The notes below the pieces were generated by a model that had not been told where the DNA came from, did no database searches, and was given only the letters and a program-made list of their open reading frames with translations. From the NCBI GenBank assembly GCA_034666705.1, contig JAXDLH010000225.1:1-16129 (forward strand): a stretch of DNA of 16,129 nt, read 5' to 3'. Every line of letters begins with the position of its first letter. The first letter of the stretch is position 1. This DNA comes from JAXDLH01 sp034666705 (GTDB lineage Bacteria; Chloroflexota; UBA6077; SHYK01). Both the position numbers and the translations under genes were made by a program. Of the stretch, positions 1-7,038 are shown one piece after another.

Positions 1-1
1 G

Positions 2-643
2 CTCGCCGTGCCATTGGCCGTGTTCTGGCTTGTGGCCATGATGAACGCCATCAACTTCATTGACACCGCGGACGGTCTGGCCGGTGGCATCAGCGCCATC
101 GCCAGCTTCGTGCTCTTTATGCGCAGCGCCTGGTTCGGCCAGGACTCGATCGCCGTGGTGCCCCTGGCGCTCGGCGCGAGCTGCCTCGGCTTCCTCACCC
201 GCAACTGGTATCCCTCTCGGGTCATCTTCGGGGCATCGGGTGCGCTGTTTCTCGGATATATGCTCGGCGCGATCACGCTGATGGGCGGGGTCAAAATCGG
301 CACGGCGTTTCTGGTACTGGCGGTTCCGATCCTCGACGTCGCCTGGGTTGCCTACCGTCGGGTATCGCAGGGGCGATCGCCCTTCCTGGGCGGCGACGCG
401 GAGCACGTCGCGCATCGCTTGCGGAGGCTCGGGTTATCCGTGCCAGCTATTGTGCTCACGCTGTACGCGGTATGTGGACTTGCGGGCGTCGCAGTTCTCG
501 CGCTGCACTCTGGCTCGCCCGGTATCGAGAAGCTCTATCTCGCCGGTGGCGTGGTCGTCGGCGTATTCGGGGGCCTCGCGCTCGTGGCCCACCTGACCAC
601 ACCACCCGCCACGCCGAGCGACGTGGAGCGCCCGCACGTCTAA
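2..643 (+). CDS. MraY/WecA-family polyprenyl-phosphate sugar-1-phosphate transferase, 3' part
   Basis: This family of integral membrane enzymes moves a sugar-1-phosphate from a UDP-sugar to undecaprenyl phosphate, the first membrane step of wall or surface glycan synthesis. The frame is open at the window edge, so the N-terminal helices and the first Asp motif are missing. Numbering from the GTG at position 8, N13, N16, D19 and D22 form the NxxNFIDxxDGLAGG-type catalytic loop. About six hydrophobic helices follow. The cytoplasmic loop after the PILD helix reads GRSPFLGGDAEHVAHRL. It corresponds to the family's HIHH-type motif but keeps only H133 and H136; the middle His is Ala135. The tail after the last helix is short and polar. 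No partner gene is visible, so the sugar cannot be assigned; WecA/TagO-like is more likely than MraY from the loop sequence. Confidence 0.85.
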   Translation, partial: LAVPLAVFWLVAMMNAINFIDTADGLAGGISAIASFVLFMRSAWFGQDSIAVVPLALGASCLGFLTRNWYPSRVIFGASGALFLGYMLGAITLMGGVKIGTAFLVLAVPILDVAWVAYRRVSQGRSPFLGGDAEHVAHRLRRLGLSVPAIVLTLYAVCGLAGVAVLALHSGSPGIEKLYLAGGVVVGVFGGLALVAHLTTPPATPSDVERPHV

Positions 644-741
644 CGCGCAGCGGACTGATCGCCGTACTGCCCCGCTATGCTCGCTTCCTTGGGAGTCCGG
701 AGCGAAGGCCTGCACGCAGCCCGACTCGGAATTCGGCGGGC

Positions 742-771
742 TTGAATCGGGCGCCGGTCGATAAACTTAGA
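742..771 (+). promoter_or_regulatory. weak candidate promoter before the Rieske gene
   Basis: The 232-nt space 644-875 holds no gene. It contains TTGAAT (742-747) and TTAGAT (766-771) separated by 18 nt, a loose match to a housekeeping promoter about 105 nt before the Rieske start. There is no supporting operator or conserved element, so this is only a candidate. Confidence 0.2.
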
Positions 772-856
772 TGCCCGCCCGTTCAGCGCAACACGATATC
801 GAGGCGGATCAATTTCGCGGACGCCCAGCGCGTCGCGCATCGACGGTGCAATGAGT

Positions 857-883
857 ACGATGGTCAGGAAACACGATGGTCAG
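857..883 (+). repeat. 11-bp direct repeat across the Rieske start codon
   Basis: The sequence ACGATGGTCAG occurs at 857-867 and again at 873-883, each copy containing an ATG. The second ATG (876) is the chosen start because AGGA (866-869) lies 6 nt before it. The first ATG (859) would need a read-through in another frame. The repeat looks like a local duplication of the start region. Confidence 0.5.
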
Positions 884-2024
884 TAAAGAAGAAAACGACC
901 TGCTCACCCTGACCGGCCCGGGCACGCCGGGCGGTGACTTCATGCGCGCATACTGGCATCCAATCGCCCTCGCGGATGATGTGCCGGAGGACTGCTCGCC
1001 GATTCCGCTCCGCGTTCTGAGCGAGGATCTCGTGCTGTACCGCGACGGTCAGGGGCAACTTGGACTGCTTGGGCGTTGGTGCTCGCATCGGCGCATGGAC
1101 CTGGCTCACGGCTGGGTGGAGGACAACGGCCTGCGCTGTGCCTGGCATGCGTGGCTGTACGACGCCGCAGGCCATTGCCTCGAGCAGCCCATGGAGCCAC
1201 CGGACAGCACCTATCGCGAGAGCATCCAGCATCCCGCGTATTCGGCCATCGAGCGTGGTGGCATCATCTTTGGTTACCTCGGCGGCGGCGAGCCGCCGGT
1301 GCTGCCAGAGTACGAGTTCTCCACGGTGGCCGGAGAGGCTCGCGCCAGCGCCAGATATCTGCTCGAGTGCAACTACCTCCAGAGTCTGGAGGCAAACGTC
1401 GACCCGGCTCAGCTCGGTCCGCTCAGGTGGCTCGGACAGACAGACCCTGAGGCTAACTCAGGGGATGCCACTTTCGAAAAGATGGAGATCGAGCCGGGCC
1501 CGACGGCGTTCGGCGTGCGGCTGGCAGTCCTCCAAGCGCTCGAAGGCAAGGGGCAGGCACTCAAGGAGGTTCGCAATTTCATCATGCCGAACCTCTGCCT
1601 CGCACCGGCAAACGGCATGGATGGCGGCGTGGCGCACTGGCACGTGCCCATCGACGACACGCACCATTGGCACTACGTGCTCGCGTTCCGGCGCGACGGG
1701 CCGATCACGGTCGACGAGGCGCGGCAGAATGGGGTCCAGCGGCTCGAGGGGTACCGCTTCGAGAATCCGCGTGAGGAGATGACAGGCAATGCCGTCGCCT
1801 ACGCGGTGCTGCTTGCGGAGAGCCAAGGGCCAATCTACGACCGGACCCGGGAGGAGCTTGGCGACGGCGACCGCGGCGTGATCGCGATGCGCGGCGCCAT
1901 TTACGGTGGCATCAAGGACGTACTGGAAGGCGCGGATCCGCCGCACGTATTGCGCAGCGCAGATGAGCGGGATTTCCGCGATCTGGCCGCCGCCAAACAC
2001 CAGATGACCGCCACTCGGGATTGA
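876..2024 (+). CDS. Rieske [2Fe-2S] protein of the aromatic ring-hydroxylase alpha-subunit type, iron site degenerate
   Basis: The 382-aa protein has the layout of phthalate/phenoxybenzoate-type oxygenase alpha subunits. An N-terminal Rieske domain has all four ligands (C69-S-H71 and C88-A-W-H91, 16 residues between the pairs), and a C-terminal domain keeps the family signature around ESQGPIYDRTREELG (about 315-329). In the family the mononuclear iron is bound by a D-x-x-H-x4-H motif and a later Asp. Here the motif reads D176-P-A-Q179-L-G-P-L-R184, so both histidines are gone. By alignment from memory the third ligand (Asp five residues before the ESxGPI block) is Ala310. What remains can carry electrons, but oxygenation is doubtful. 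No ferredoxin, reductase or catabolic genes are adjacent. The start at 876 has AGGA 6 nt upstream. Family call is firm; the substrate is unknown. Confidence 0.88.
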   Translation: MVSKEENDLLTLTGPGTPGGDFMRAYWHPIALADDVPEDCSPIPLRVLSEDLVLYRDGQGQLGLLGRWCSHRRMDLAHGWVEDNGLRCAWHAWLYDAAGHCLEQPMEPPDSTYRESIQHPAYSAIERGGIIFGYLGGGEPPVLPEYEFSTVAGEARASARYLLECNYLQSLEANVDPAQLGPLRWLGQTDPEANSGDATFEKMEIEPGPTAFGVRLAVLQALEGKGQALKEVRNFIMPNLCLAPANGMDGGVAHWHVPIDDTHHWHYVLAFRRDGPITVDEARQNGVQRLEGYRFENPREEMTGNAVAYAVLLAESQGPIYDRTREELGDGDRGVIAMRGAIYGGIKDVLEGADPPHVLRSADERDFRDLAAAKHQMTATRD

Positions 2025-2047
2025 GCTGGGTGGGCCGCAGCTCATCC
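2018..2047. terminator. possible hairpin between the convergent Rieske and purine operon ends
   Basis: GGATTGAGCT (2018-2027) pairs with AGCTCATCC (2039-2047), leaving one bulged T and an 11-nt GC-rich loop. It overlaps the Rieske stop codon. No T-run follows on either strand, so it is not a classical intrinsic terminator. It lies where two operons converge, which is why it is listed. Confidence 0.25.
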
Positions 2048-2132
2048 GGGGCCCGTATCCAGGTTTGGTCCGGTGTGGCCTGTCCAACGGCTCGCTCTCC
2101 GGCCGTACCCGCAAGGCTATACCCGGGAATCC

Positions 2133-3305
2133 TCAGTGGTGAAACAGGCGGACGCCGGTGAAGATCATCACCATGCCGTACTCGTCACAGGCGTGGATCA
2201 CGTCTTCGTCGCGCACCGATCCGCCCGGCTGCGCGACGTAGCGCACGCCGCTCGTCGCTGCGCGATCGATGTTGTCGCGGAACGGAATGAAGGCGTCCGA
2301 ACCCATGGAAACACCCTGGAGGCGATCGAGCCACGCCCGCTTCTCTTCAGCGGAGAGGTGGCGCGGCGGCGTCTCGAATAGCTCCTCCCACATCGAGATC
2401 TCGGTCGGCGTCAGATCATCGCGCAGGAATTGGTCGATCGCGTTGTCGCGCTCCGTTCGTCCAGTCTTCGGCTTGAAGCGCAGCTCGGCCACCGCCGGGT
2501 GCTGGCGCAGCCACCAGAGGTCCGCCTTCGAGGCAGCCAATCGCGTGCAATGGATGCGAGACTGCTGGCCCGCGCCCATGCCAATCACCTGGCCATCCAC
2601 CGCGAGGCACGTCGAGTTCGACTGGGTGTACTTGAGCGCGATCTGAGCTACGGCGAGATCCCGTCGTGCGTCCGCTGGCAGTTCCTTCCGTGCGGTGACG
2701 GCTTCGCCGAGCGCGTCGAGCGCGGGCACGTACCCGTTGCGCCGCTGCTCGAACGTGATGCCAAAAACGTCGCGTCGTTCGATCTCCGACGCGCGGTAGC
2801 CAGGATCGATCTCGACGACACGGTAGTTGCCACCCTGCTTCTTCTTTAGTATCTCCAGTGCTTCAGGGGCAAAGCCCGGCGCGATCACGCCGTCGGACAC
2901 TTCGCGTCGGATGAGGCGAGCCGTCTCGACGTCCATCGGATCGCTGAGGGCCACCCAGTCTCCGAACGAGGAGACCCGGTCGGCAGAGCGGGCGCGCGCG
3001 TAGGCCGTCGCGAGCGGCGACAGCTCGAGGTCGTCGACGAGGTATGCGGCTTGTGCCCGCTCGTCCATAGGCAAGCCCACGGCGGCGCCGGCCGGGCTGA
3101 CGTGCTTGAACGAAGCCGCCGCTGGCAGGTCCAGCACCTGGCGCAGCTCGCAGACGAGCTGCCAGGAGTTGAGCGCGTCGAGCAGATTGATGTAACCGGG
3201 GGATCCATTGCGCACCCGGGTCGGCAGCGGCCCATCTCGATAGATTCGGGCCGGCGCCTGATGCGGGTTGATGCCGTAGCGCAGGGTCAGCTCAGCGTCC
3301 GCCAT
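2133..3305 (-). CDS. stand-alone AICAR transformylase resembling the C-terminal half of animal ATIC
   Basis: The 390-aa protein covers only the transformylase domain (step 9 of IMP synthesis, AICAR plus 10-formyl-THF to FAICAR); the IMP cyclohydrolase domain is absent. From the opening LRYGINPHQ to the closing RLFHH it follows the animal ATIC C-terminal half, as recalled from the human sequence, more closely than bacterial PurH. Key blocks are intact: SFKHVSPAG with K67 and H68 (human Lys266 and His267), YTQSNS with N230 (human Asn431), GAGQQSRIHCTRLA, and PFRDNIDRA. The ATG has GAGGAG 6 nt upstream, and the gene begins only 11 nt after the purH stop, whose stop codon touches this ribosome site. 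It is therefore the last gene of the purine operon. Its placement behind a PurH with altered transformylase residues suggests it is the main step 9 enzyme. Confidence 0.93.
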   Translation of the reverse strand: MADAELTLRYGINPHQAPARIYRDGPLPTRVRNGSPGYINLLDALNSWQLVCELRQVLDLPAAASFKHVSPAGAAVGLPMDERAQAAYLVDDLELSPLATAYARARSADRVSSFGDWVALSDPMDVETARLIRREVSDGVIAPGFAPEALEILKKKQGGNYRVVEIDPGYRASEIERRDVFGITFEQRRNGYVPALDALGEAVTARKELPADARRDLAVAQIALKYTQSNSTCLAVDGQVIGMGAGQQSRIHCTRLAASKADLWWLRQHPAVAELRFKPKTGRTERDNAIDQFLRDDLTPTEISMWEELFETPPRHLSAEEKRAWLDRLQGVSMGSDAFIPFRDNIDRAATSGVRYVAQPGGSVRDEDVIHACDEYGMVMIFTGVRLFHH

Positions 3306-3316
3306 CGCTCGCTCCT

Positions 3317-4870
3317 CTAGTACCGAAGGTGGCGCTGATGCGTGAAGATCATGGCCATCCGGGCTCGATTCGCTGCGTCGATCGCCTGCTGGTCCCGGAT
3401 CGACCCACCCGGCTGAATGATCGCCGTCACGCCGGACTCCGCTGCCCGCTCGATGCCGTCAGGGAATGGGAAGAACCCATCCGACGCCAGCACGGAGCCC
3501 GCGGCGCGCTCCCCCGCCTTGCGGCAGGCGAGGTCCACGCTATCCAGGCGACTCGCCTGACCCGCGCCGACGCCGACGAGCGACAGCTTGCGCGCCAGCA
3601 GCACGCCGTGCGAGCGGACGTGCTTCACCGCGCGCCAGGCGAAAAGCAGGCTCGTGACCTCCTCGAGCGTGGGGTGGCGTGCAGTAACCACGTCGCGCGA
3701 GATCGCCCCCTCGGGAATCGTGTCGCGCGTCTGCACGAGGAAACCGCCCGATACCCGCTTGTAGTCGAGATCGACAGGCTGGCCGGGCGCTGGCCGGTAG
3801 TTGGAGGGAAACGCCTGCGAGCGCATCACGCGCAGGTCGTCCTTCTTCCGGAGCACGTCCAGCGCTTCGTCCGTATAGCTGGGCGCGATGATGTCTTCGA
3901 AGAACACCGGCGCGATCTCCTGGGCGAGCGCCCGGTCGACCTCACGGTTCACGGCGATGGCCCCGCCGAAAGCCGACTGCGGGTCGCTCTCAAGGGCGCG
4001 GCGGAACGCTTCGGCCAGATCCTGATCGCACGCCAGGCCACAGGGATTTCCGTGCTGCGTGATGACGATCGTCGGCGCCTGGAAGTCCGTCACGGCCTCC
4101 CATGCCACGTCGAGATCGAGCGTGTTGTTAAAGGAGATCGGAATGCCGTGCAACTGCTCGGCGGCGGCCACCCCGAGCGGCATGCCGCGCGTCGAGAGGT
4201 CGCGGTAGAACGCGGCGAGCTGATGAGGATTTTCGCCATACCTGAGGCCGGTCACCTTGTTCAGGGCGATGGCGAACTCTTTGGGGAAGAGGTCGTCGCG
4301 CGGCCGCAGGTAGCTCGCGATGCACGAGTCATAGACGGCGCAATGGTCGAATGCCCGCGCCGCCAATCGCTCGCGGGTGTCCTGGCTCACCCCCGCTGGC
4401 TGCCGCAGACCGTCGATTACGTCCTGGTAGTCATCTGGGTCACAGACCACCACGACGTCGTGATAGTTCTTGGCCGCGGCGCGCAACAGCGTGACACCGC
4501 CAATGTCGATATTCTCGACGGCGTCCTCACGGGTTACGTTCGGCTCTTGCACGGTCTGGACGAACGGATACAGGTTGCACACCACAAGGTCGATGGGCGC
4601 GAAGCCGTGCTGGTCGAGCTCGGCGAGATCGCTGGCCTCCGACCGGCGAGCAAGAATGCCGGCATGCACAGCCGGGTGCAGGGTTTTCACCCGCCCGCCG
4701 AGCATCTCTGGCAATCCGGTGACGTCTTGAATTGGTCGGACTGCGAGCCCGGAATTGCGCAGCAACTCTTCGGTCCCGCCGGTCGAGATCAGCTCCACGC
4801 CACTCTCGAGCAGGGCGCGTGCGAAATCGACGATGCCCGTCTTGTCGTAGACGCTCAAAAGCGCCCGCAT
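3317..4870 (-). CDS. purH: bifunctional PurH with altered transformylase active site
   Basis: The 517-aa protein has the full bacterial PurH layout. The IMP cyclohydrolase half is intact: GRVKTLHP with K62, NLYPF with Y101, D122 in DIGG and K134 in AAAKN, which match the catalytic residues recalled for human ATIC (66, 104, 125, 137). The transformylase half is unusual. The Lys-His pair, KHxNPCG in E. coli, reads Q272-H273-GNPCG. The KSNA block reads RSHGV with H421 replacing Asn. The FFPFRDG block reads FFPFPDG with Pro470 replacing Arg. FAICAR formation by this half is therefore doubtful, while ring closure to IMP should be retained. The ATG at 4870 was chosen over one 27 nt upstream because AGGAGG (4877-4882) sits 6 nt before it. 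It follows purN by 42 nt and precedes the transformylase-only gene by 11 nt. Confidence 0.95.
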   Translation of the reverse strand: MRALLSVYDKTGIVDFARALLESGVELISTGGTEELLRNSGLAVRPIQDVTGLPEMLGGRVKTLHPAVHAGILARRSEASDLAELDQHGFAPIDLVVCNLYPFVQTVQEPNVTREDAVENIDIGGVTLLRAAAKNYHDVVVVCDPDDYQDVIDGLRQPAGVSQDTRERLAARAFDHCAVYDSCIASYLRPRDDLFPKEFAIALNKVTGLRYGENPHQLAAFYRDLSTRGMPLGVAAAEQLHGIPISFNNTLDLDVAWEAVTDFQAPTIVITQHGNPCGLACDQDLAEAFRRALESDPQSAFGGAIAVNREVDRALAQEIAPVFFEDIIAPSYTDEALDVLRKKDDLRVMRSQAFPSNYRPAPGQPVDLDYKRVSGGFLVQTRDTIPEGAISRDVVTARHPTLEEVTSLLFAWRAVKHVRSHGVLLARKLSLVGVGAGQASRLDSVDLACRKAGERAAGSVLASDGFFPFPDGIERAAESGVTAIIQPGGSIRDQQAIDAANRARMAMIFTHQRHLRY

Positions 4871-4876
4871 CCACAG

Positions 4877-4882
4877 CCTCCT
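4877..4882 (-). promoter_or_regulatory. consensus Shine-Dalgarno site deciding the purH start
   Basis: AGGAGG on the minus strand lies 6 nt before the ATG at 4870-4868. It rules in this start over the in-frame ATG at 4897, and matches the usual PurH N-terminus (MRALLSVYDKTG). Confidence 0.8.
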
Positions 4883-4912
4883 GGGATCTGATTGCAAAGT
4901 TCTGTGATCAGT

Positions 4913-5635
4913 CTAGGGCTTTGGCGCAGACGATGCAGCGGGCGGCAGAATTCGCACCCGCCGGCCCTCGCGTTGGATGCGCCCCTCGGCGAAAAGCTGG
5001 ATCGCCGCCGGCATCAGTCGGTGCTCGGCCTCGTGCACGCGTGCCAGCAACGTCTCCTCCGTGTCATCCTCGCGGACCGGCACGGCTTCCTGCAGGATGA
5101 TCGGTCCGGAATCAGCGTCCGGGAATTCGGCTGCCACGAAGTGCACGGTGCACCCGGTCACCTTGGCGCCCCAGTCGAGCGCGTCGCGGATCGCGTGCAT
5201 TCCACCTCCGAACGCCGGGAGCAATGATGGGTGCAGGTTGATCATGCGGAACGAGTAGCGCGCGACGAAGGCATCGCTCAGAATCTGGTCGAACCCTGCC
5301 AGCACCACGAGCTCCACACCGCTTGCCTCTAGGCGAGCCAGGATCGCTTCCTGCTGCGCCTCGCGGTCGTTTCCGTACGCTGCGCGCGCAAATACCTCGG
5401 TCGCTATGCCCCGCCGCCGCCCGTGCTCGAGTCCAGGGGCCGACGGCCGATTGGAGGCCACGAGCCGCACCTCCGCGTCGAGCGAGCCTGTGTCGCACGC
5501 CCGCAGGATCGCTTCCAGGTTCGTCCCCTGCCCAGAGAGCAGGACACCGATCGGTAACCGGCGCATCGGGCGTGCCCCGAACACGTGCGGCTCACTCTTC
5601 ATGGCGCTGCCCGCGGCCGTCGGCTCTCGACGCAT
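4913..5635 (-). CDS. purN: phosphoribosylglycinamide formyltransferase PurN
   Basis: This is the folate-dependent GAR transformylase (10-formyl-THF plus GAR to FGAR, step 3). Visible motifs are the phosphate loop LLSGQGTN (32-39), the catalytic N133 and H135 in INLHPSLLP, and D175 in the DSGPII loop, which correspond to Asn106, His108 and Asp144 of E. coli. The start overlaps the purF stop as TGATG, a typical translational-coupling junction, giving 240 aa. Two later in-frame ATGs at 5602 and 5566 would give 229 or 217 aa. The last fits the family N-terminus best, and none has a strong ribosome site. The first 23 residues are therefore uncertain. The C-terminus ends 42 nt before purH. Confidence 0.94.
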   Translation of the reverse strand: MRREPTAAGSAMKSEPHVFGARPMRRLPIGVLLSGQGTNLEAILRACDTGSLDAEVRLVASNRPSAPGLEHGRRRGIATEVFARAAYGNDREAQQEAILARLEASGVELVVLAGFDQILSDAFVARYSFRMINLHPSLLPAFGGGMHAIRDALDWGAKVTGCTVHFVAAEFPDADSGPIILQEAVPVREDDTEETLLARVHEAEHRLMPAAIQLFAEGRIQREGRRVRILPPAASSAPKP

Positions 5636-7038
5636 CAGCGCGCGACGAGGTCCAGATCGAGCTGCACGGGCATCGGATACTCGCCAGTGAAGCACGCGTG
5701 GCAGAAGCGGTTCTTCGGCAGGCCGATCGCCGCGACCAGCCCATCCAGGCTCAGATAGCCCAGCGAGTCGGCGTCGATGTGGCGGCAGATGCTCGGCACG
5801 TCCATGTTCGCGGCGATCAACTCCTCGCGCCGGGCGGTGTCGATGCCGAGGTAACAGGGATTGATCATCGGCGGCGCGGAGATTCGGACGTGCACCTCGC
5901 GCGCGCCAGCACGGCGCAGCATCTCGACGATCTTGGGCGTCGTCGTGCCGCGCACGATGCTGTCGTCGATGACGACCACGCGTTTCCCCTCCAGGACCTC
6001 TGGCAGGGCATTGAACTTCAGCGCCACGCCGGCTTCGCGCAATCGCTGGTCGGGCTGGATGAACGTCCGGCCGATGTAGCGATTCTTGATCAGCCCTTCC
6101 TGGAACGGCAACCCCGACTCGCGCGCGTAGCCGATCGCCGCGGGAATCGCCGAGTCCGGCACCGGCATCACGAGGTCGGCATCTACCGGGTACTCGCGCG
6201 CCAGCTCCGCCCCGATCCGCTCGCGAGCGAGGTAGACAAGGGTATCGTTGATCACGCTCGCGGCACCCGCAAAGTAGATGTACTCGAAAATGCACATCGC
6301 GTCGTGCGCGCCCTCGCGGTCGATGCTCTCGGAGCGCGGCCCGTGCTCGTCGATGATCAGCATCTCCCCAGGCAGGACCTCGCGCAGGAGCTCGGCGCCG
6401 ATCGTGTCCAGAGCGCACGACTCGGAGGCGACGATCCACGAGTCGCCAAGGCGGCCGAAGCAGAGCGGCCGAATGCCGTACGGGTCGCGCACCGCGATCA
6501 GCTCGCGTGGAGTCAGCATCACCATGCTGTACGCGCCCTTCACGATCGGCATGGTGTGGCGAATTCGCTCGACCCAATCGCGGCCTGGAGCAGTAGCACA
6601 GAGACGGGCGACGGACTCCGAGTCGGTCGTCGTCGACTCGGTGAGCTCGCCACGCTCCAGCAGGCGGCTCCGCAAATACTGGGTGTTCACAAGATTGCCG
6701 TTGTGAGCGAGCGCCATTGGACCGAGATCGCCGCCGACGAGAATCGGCTGGGCGTTCTCGACGCACGAGGAGCCCGTGGTGGAATAGCGGGTGTGGCCGA
6801 TGGCGATGTGGCCTTGCAGTGCAGTCAGGTCGTCCTCGGAGAACACCTGGCTGACCAGCCCCATATCAGAGAAAACCTTCAGGTCGTGGCCGTCCGCGGC
6901 GGCAATGCCCGCGCTCTCCTGCCCTCGATGCTGCAACGCGTACAGGCCAAAGAATGTAAGCCGCGCCACGTCCTCGCCGGGCCCATAGATTCCGAAGACG
7001 CCACACGCCTCGTGGAGTCGATCGTCAGCTGTCGCCAT
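5635..7038 (-). CDS. purF: amidophosphoribosyltransferase PurF, Fe-S cluster type
   Basis: This enzyme makes phosphoribosylamine from PRPP and glutamine, the committed purine step. The 467-aa protein starts with an 11-residue propeptide before C12 (ACGVFGIYG), the N-terminal nucleophile exposed after processing. HTRYSTTG and HNGNLVN belong to the glutaminase domain, and VVVIDDSIVRGTT is the PRPP loop. C249, C395, C446 and C449 occupy the [4Fe-4S] ligand positions known in the Bacillus subtilis type. An oddity is that the usually conserved YFARPDS stretch reads YFAGAAS, with G258-A259-A260 replacing RPD. The ATG at 7038 has a G-rich AGGAG-like site just upstream and overlaps the purL end by 14 nt. 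A long in-frame extension upstream of this ATG is only open frame inside purL. Confidence 0.96.
   Translation of the reverse strand: MATADDRLHEACGVFGIYGPGEDVARLTFFGLYALQHRGQESAGIAAADGHDLKVFSDMGLVSQVFSEDDLTALQGHIAIGHTRYSTTGSSCVENAQPILVGGDLGPMALAHNGNLVNTQYLRSRLLERGELTESTTTDSESVARLCATAPGRDWVERIRHTMPIVKGAYSMVMLTPRELIAVRDPYGIRPLCFGRLGDSWIVASESCALDTIGAELLREVLPGEMLIIDEHGPRSESIDREGAHDAMCIFEYIYFAGAASVINDTLVYLARERIGAELAREYPVDADLVMPVPDSAIPAAIGYARESGLPFQEGLIKNRYIGRTFIQPDQRLREAGVALKFNALPEVLEGKRVVVIDDSIVRGTTTPKIVEMLRRAGAREVHVRISAPPMINPCYLGIDTARREELIAANMDVPSICRHIDADSLGYLSLDGLVAAIGLPKNRFCHACFTGEYPMPVQLDLDLVAR

Noticed and set aside
3329..4891. 520-codon open frame on the plus strand opposite purH
   Set aside because: It is the antisense shadow of a high-GC gene; its composition is Arg/Asp/Val-rich with no motifs, and purH is unmistakable.
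5636..6766. Long in-frame extension upstream of purN
   Set aside because: It lies inside purF in another frame, is Arg-rich and lacks motifs; PurN starts at or after 5635.
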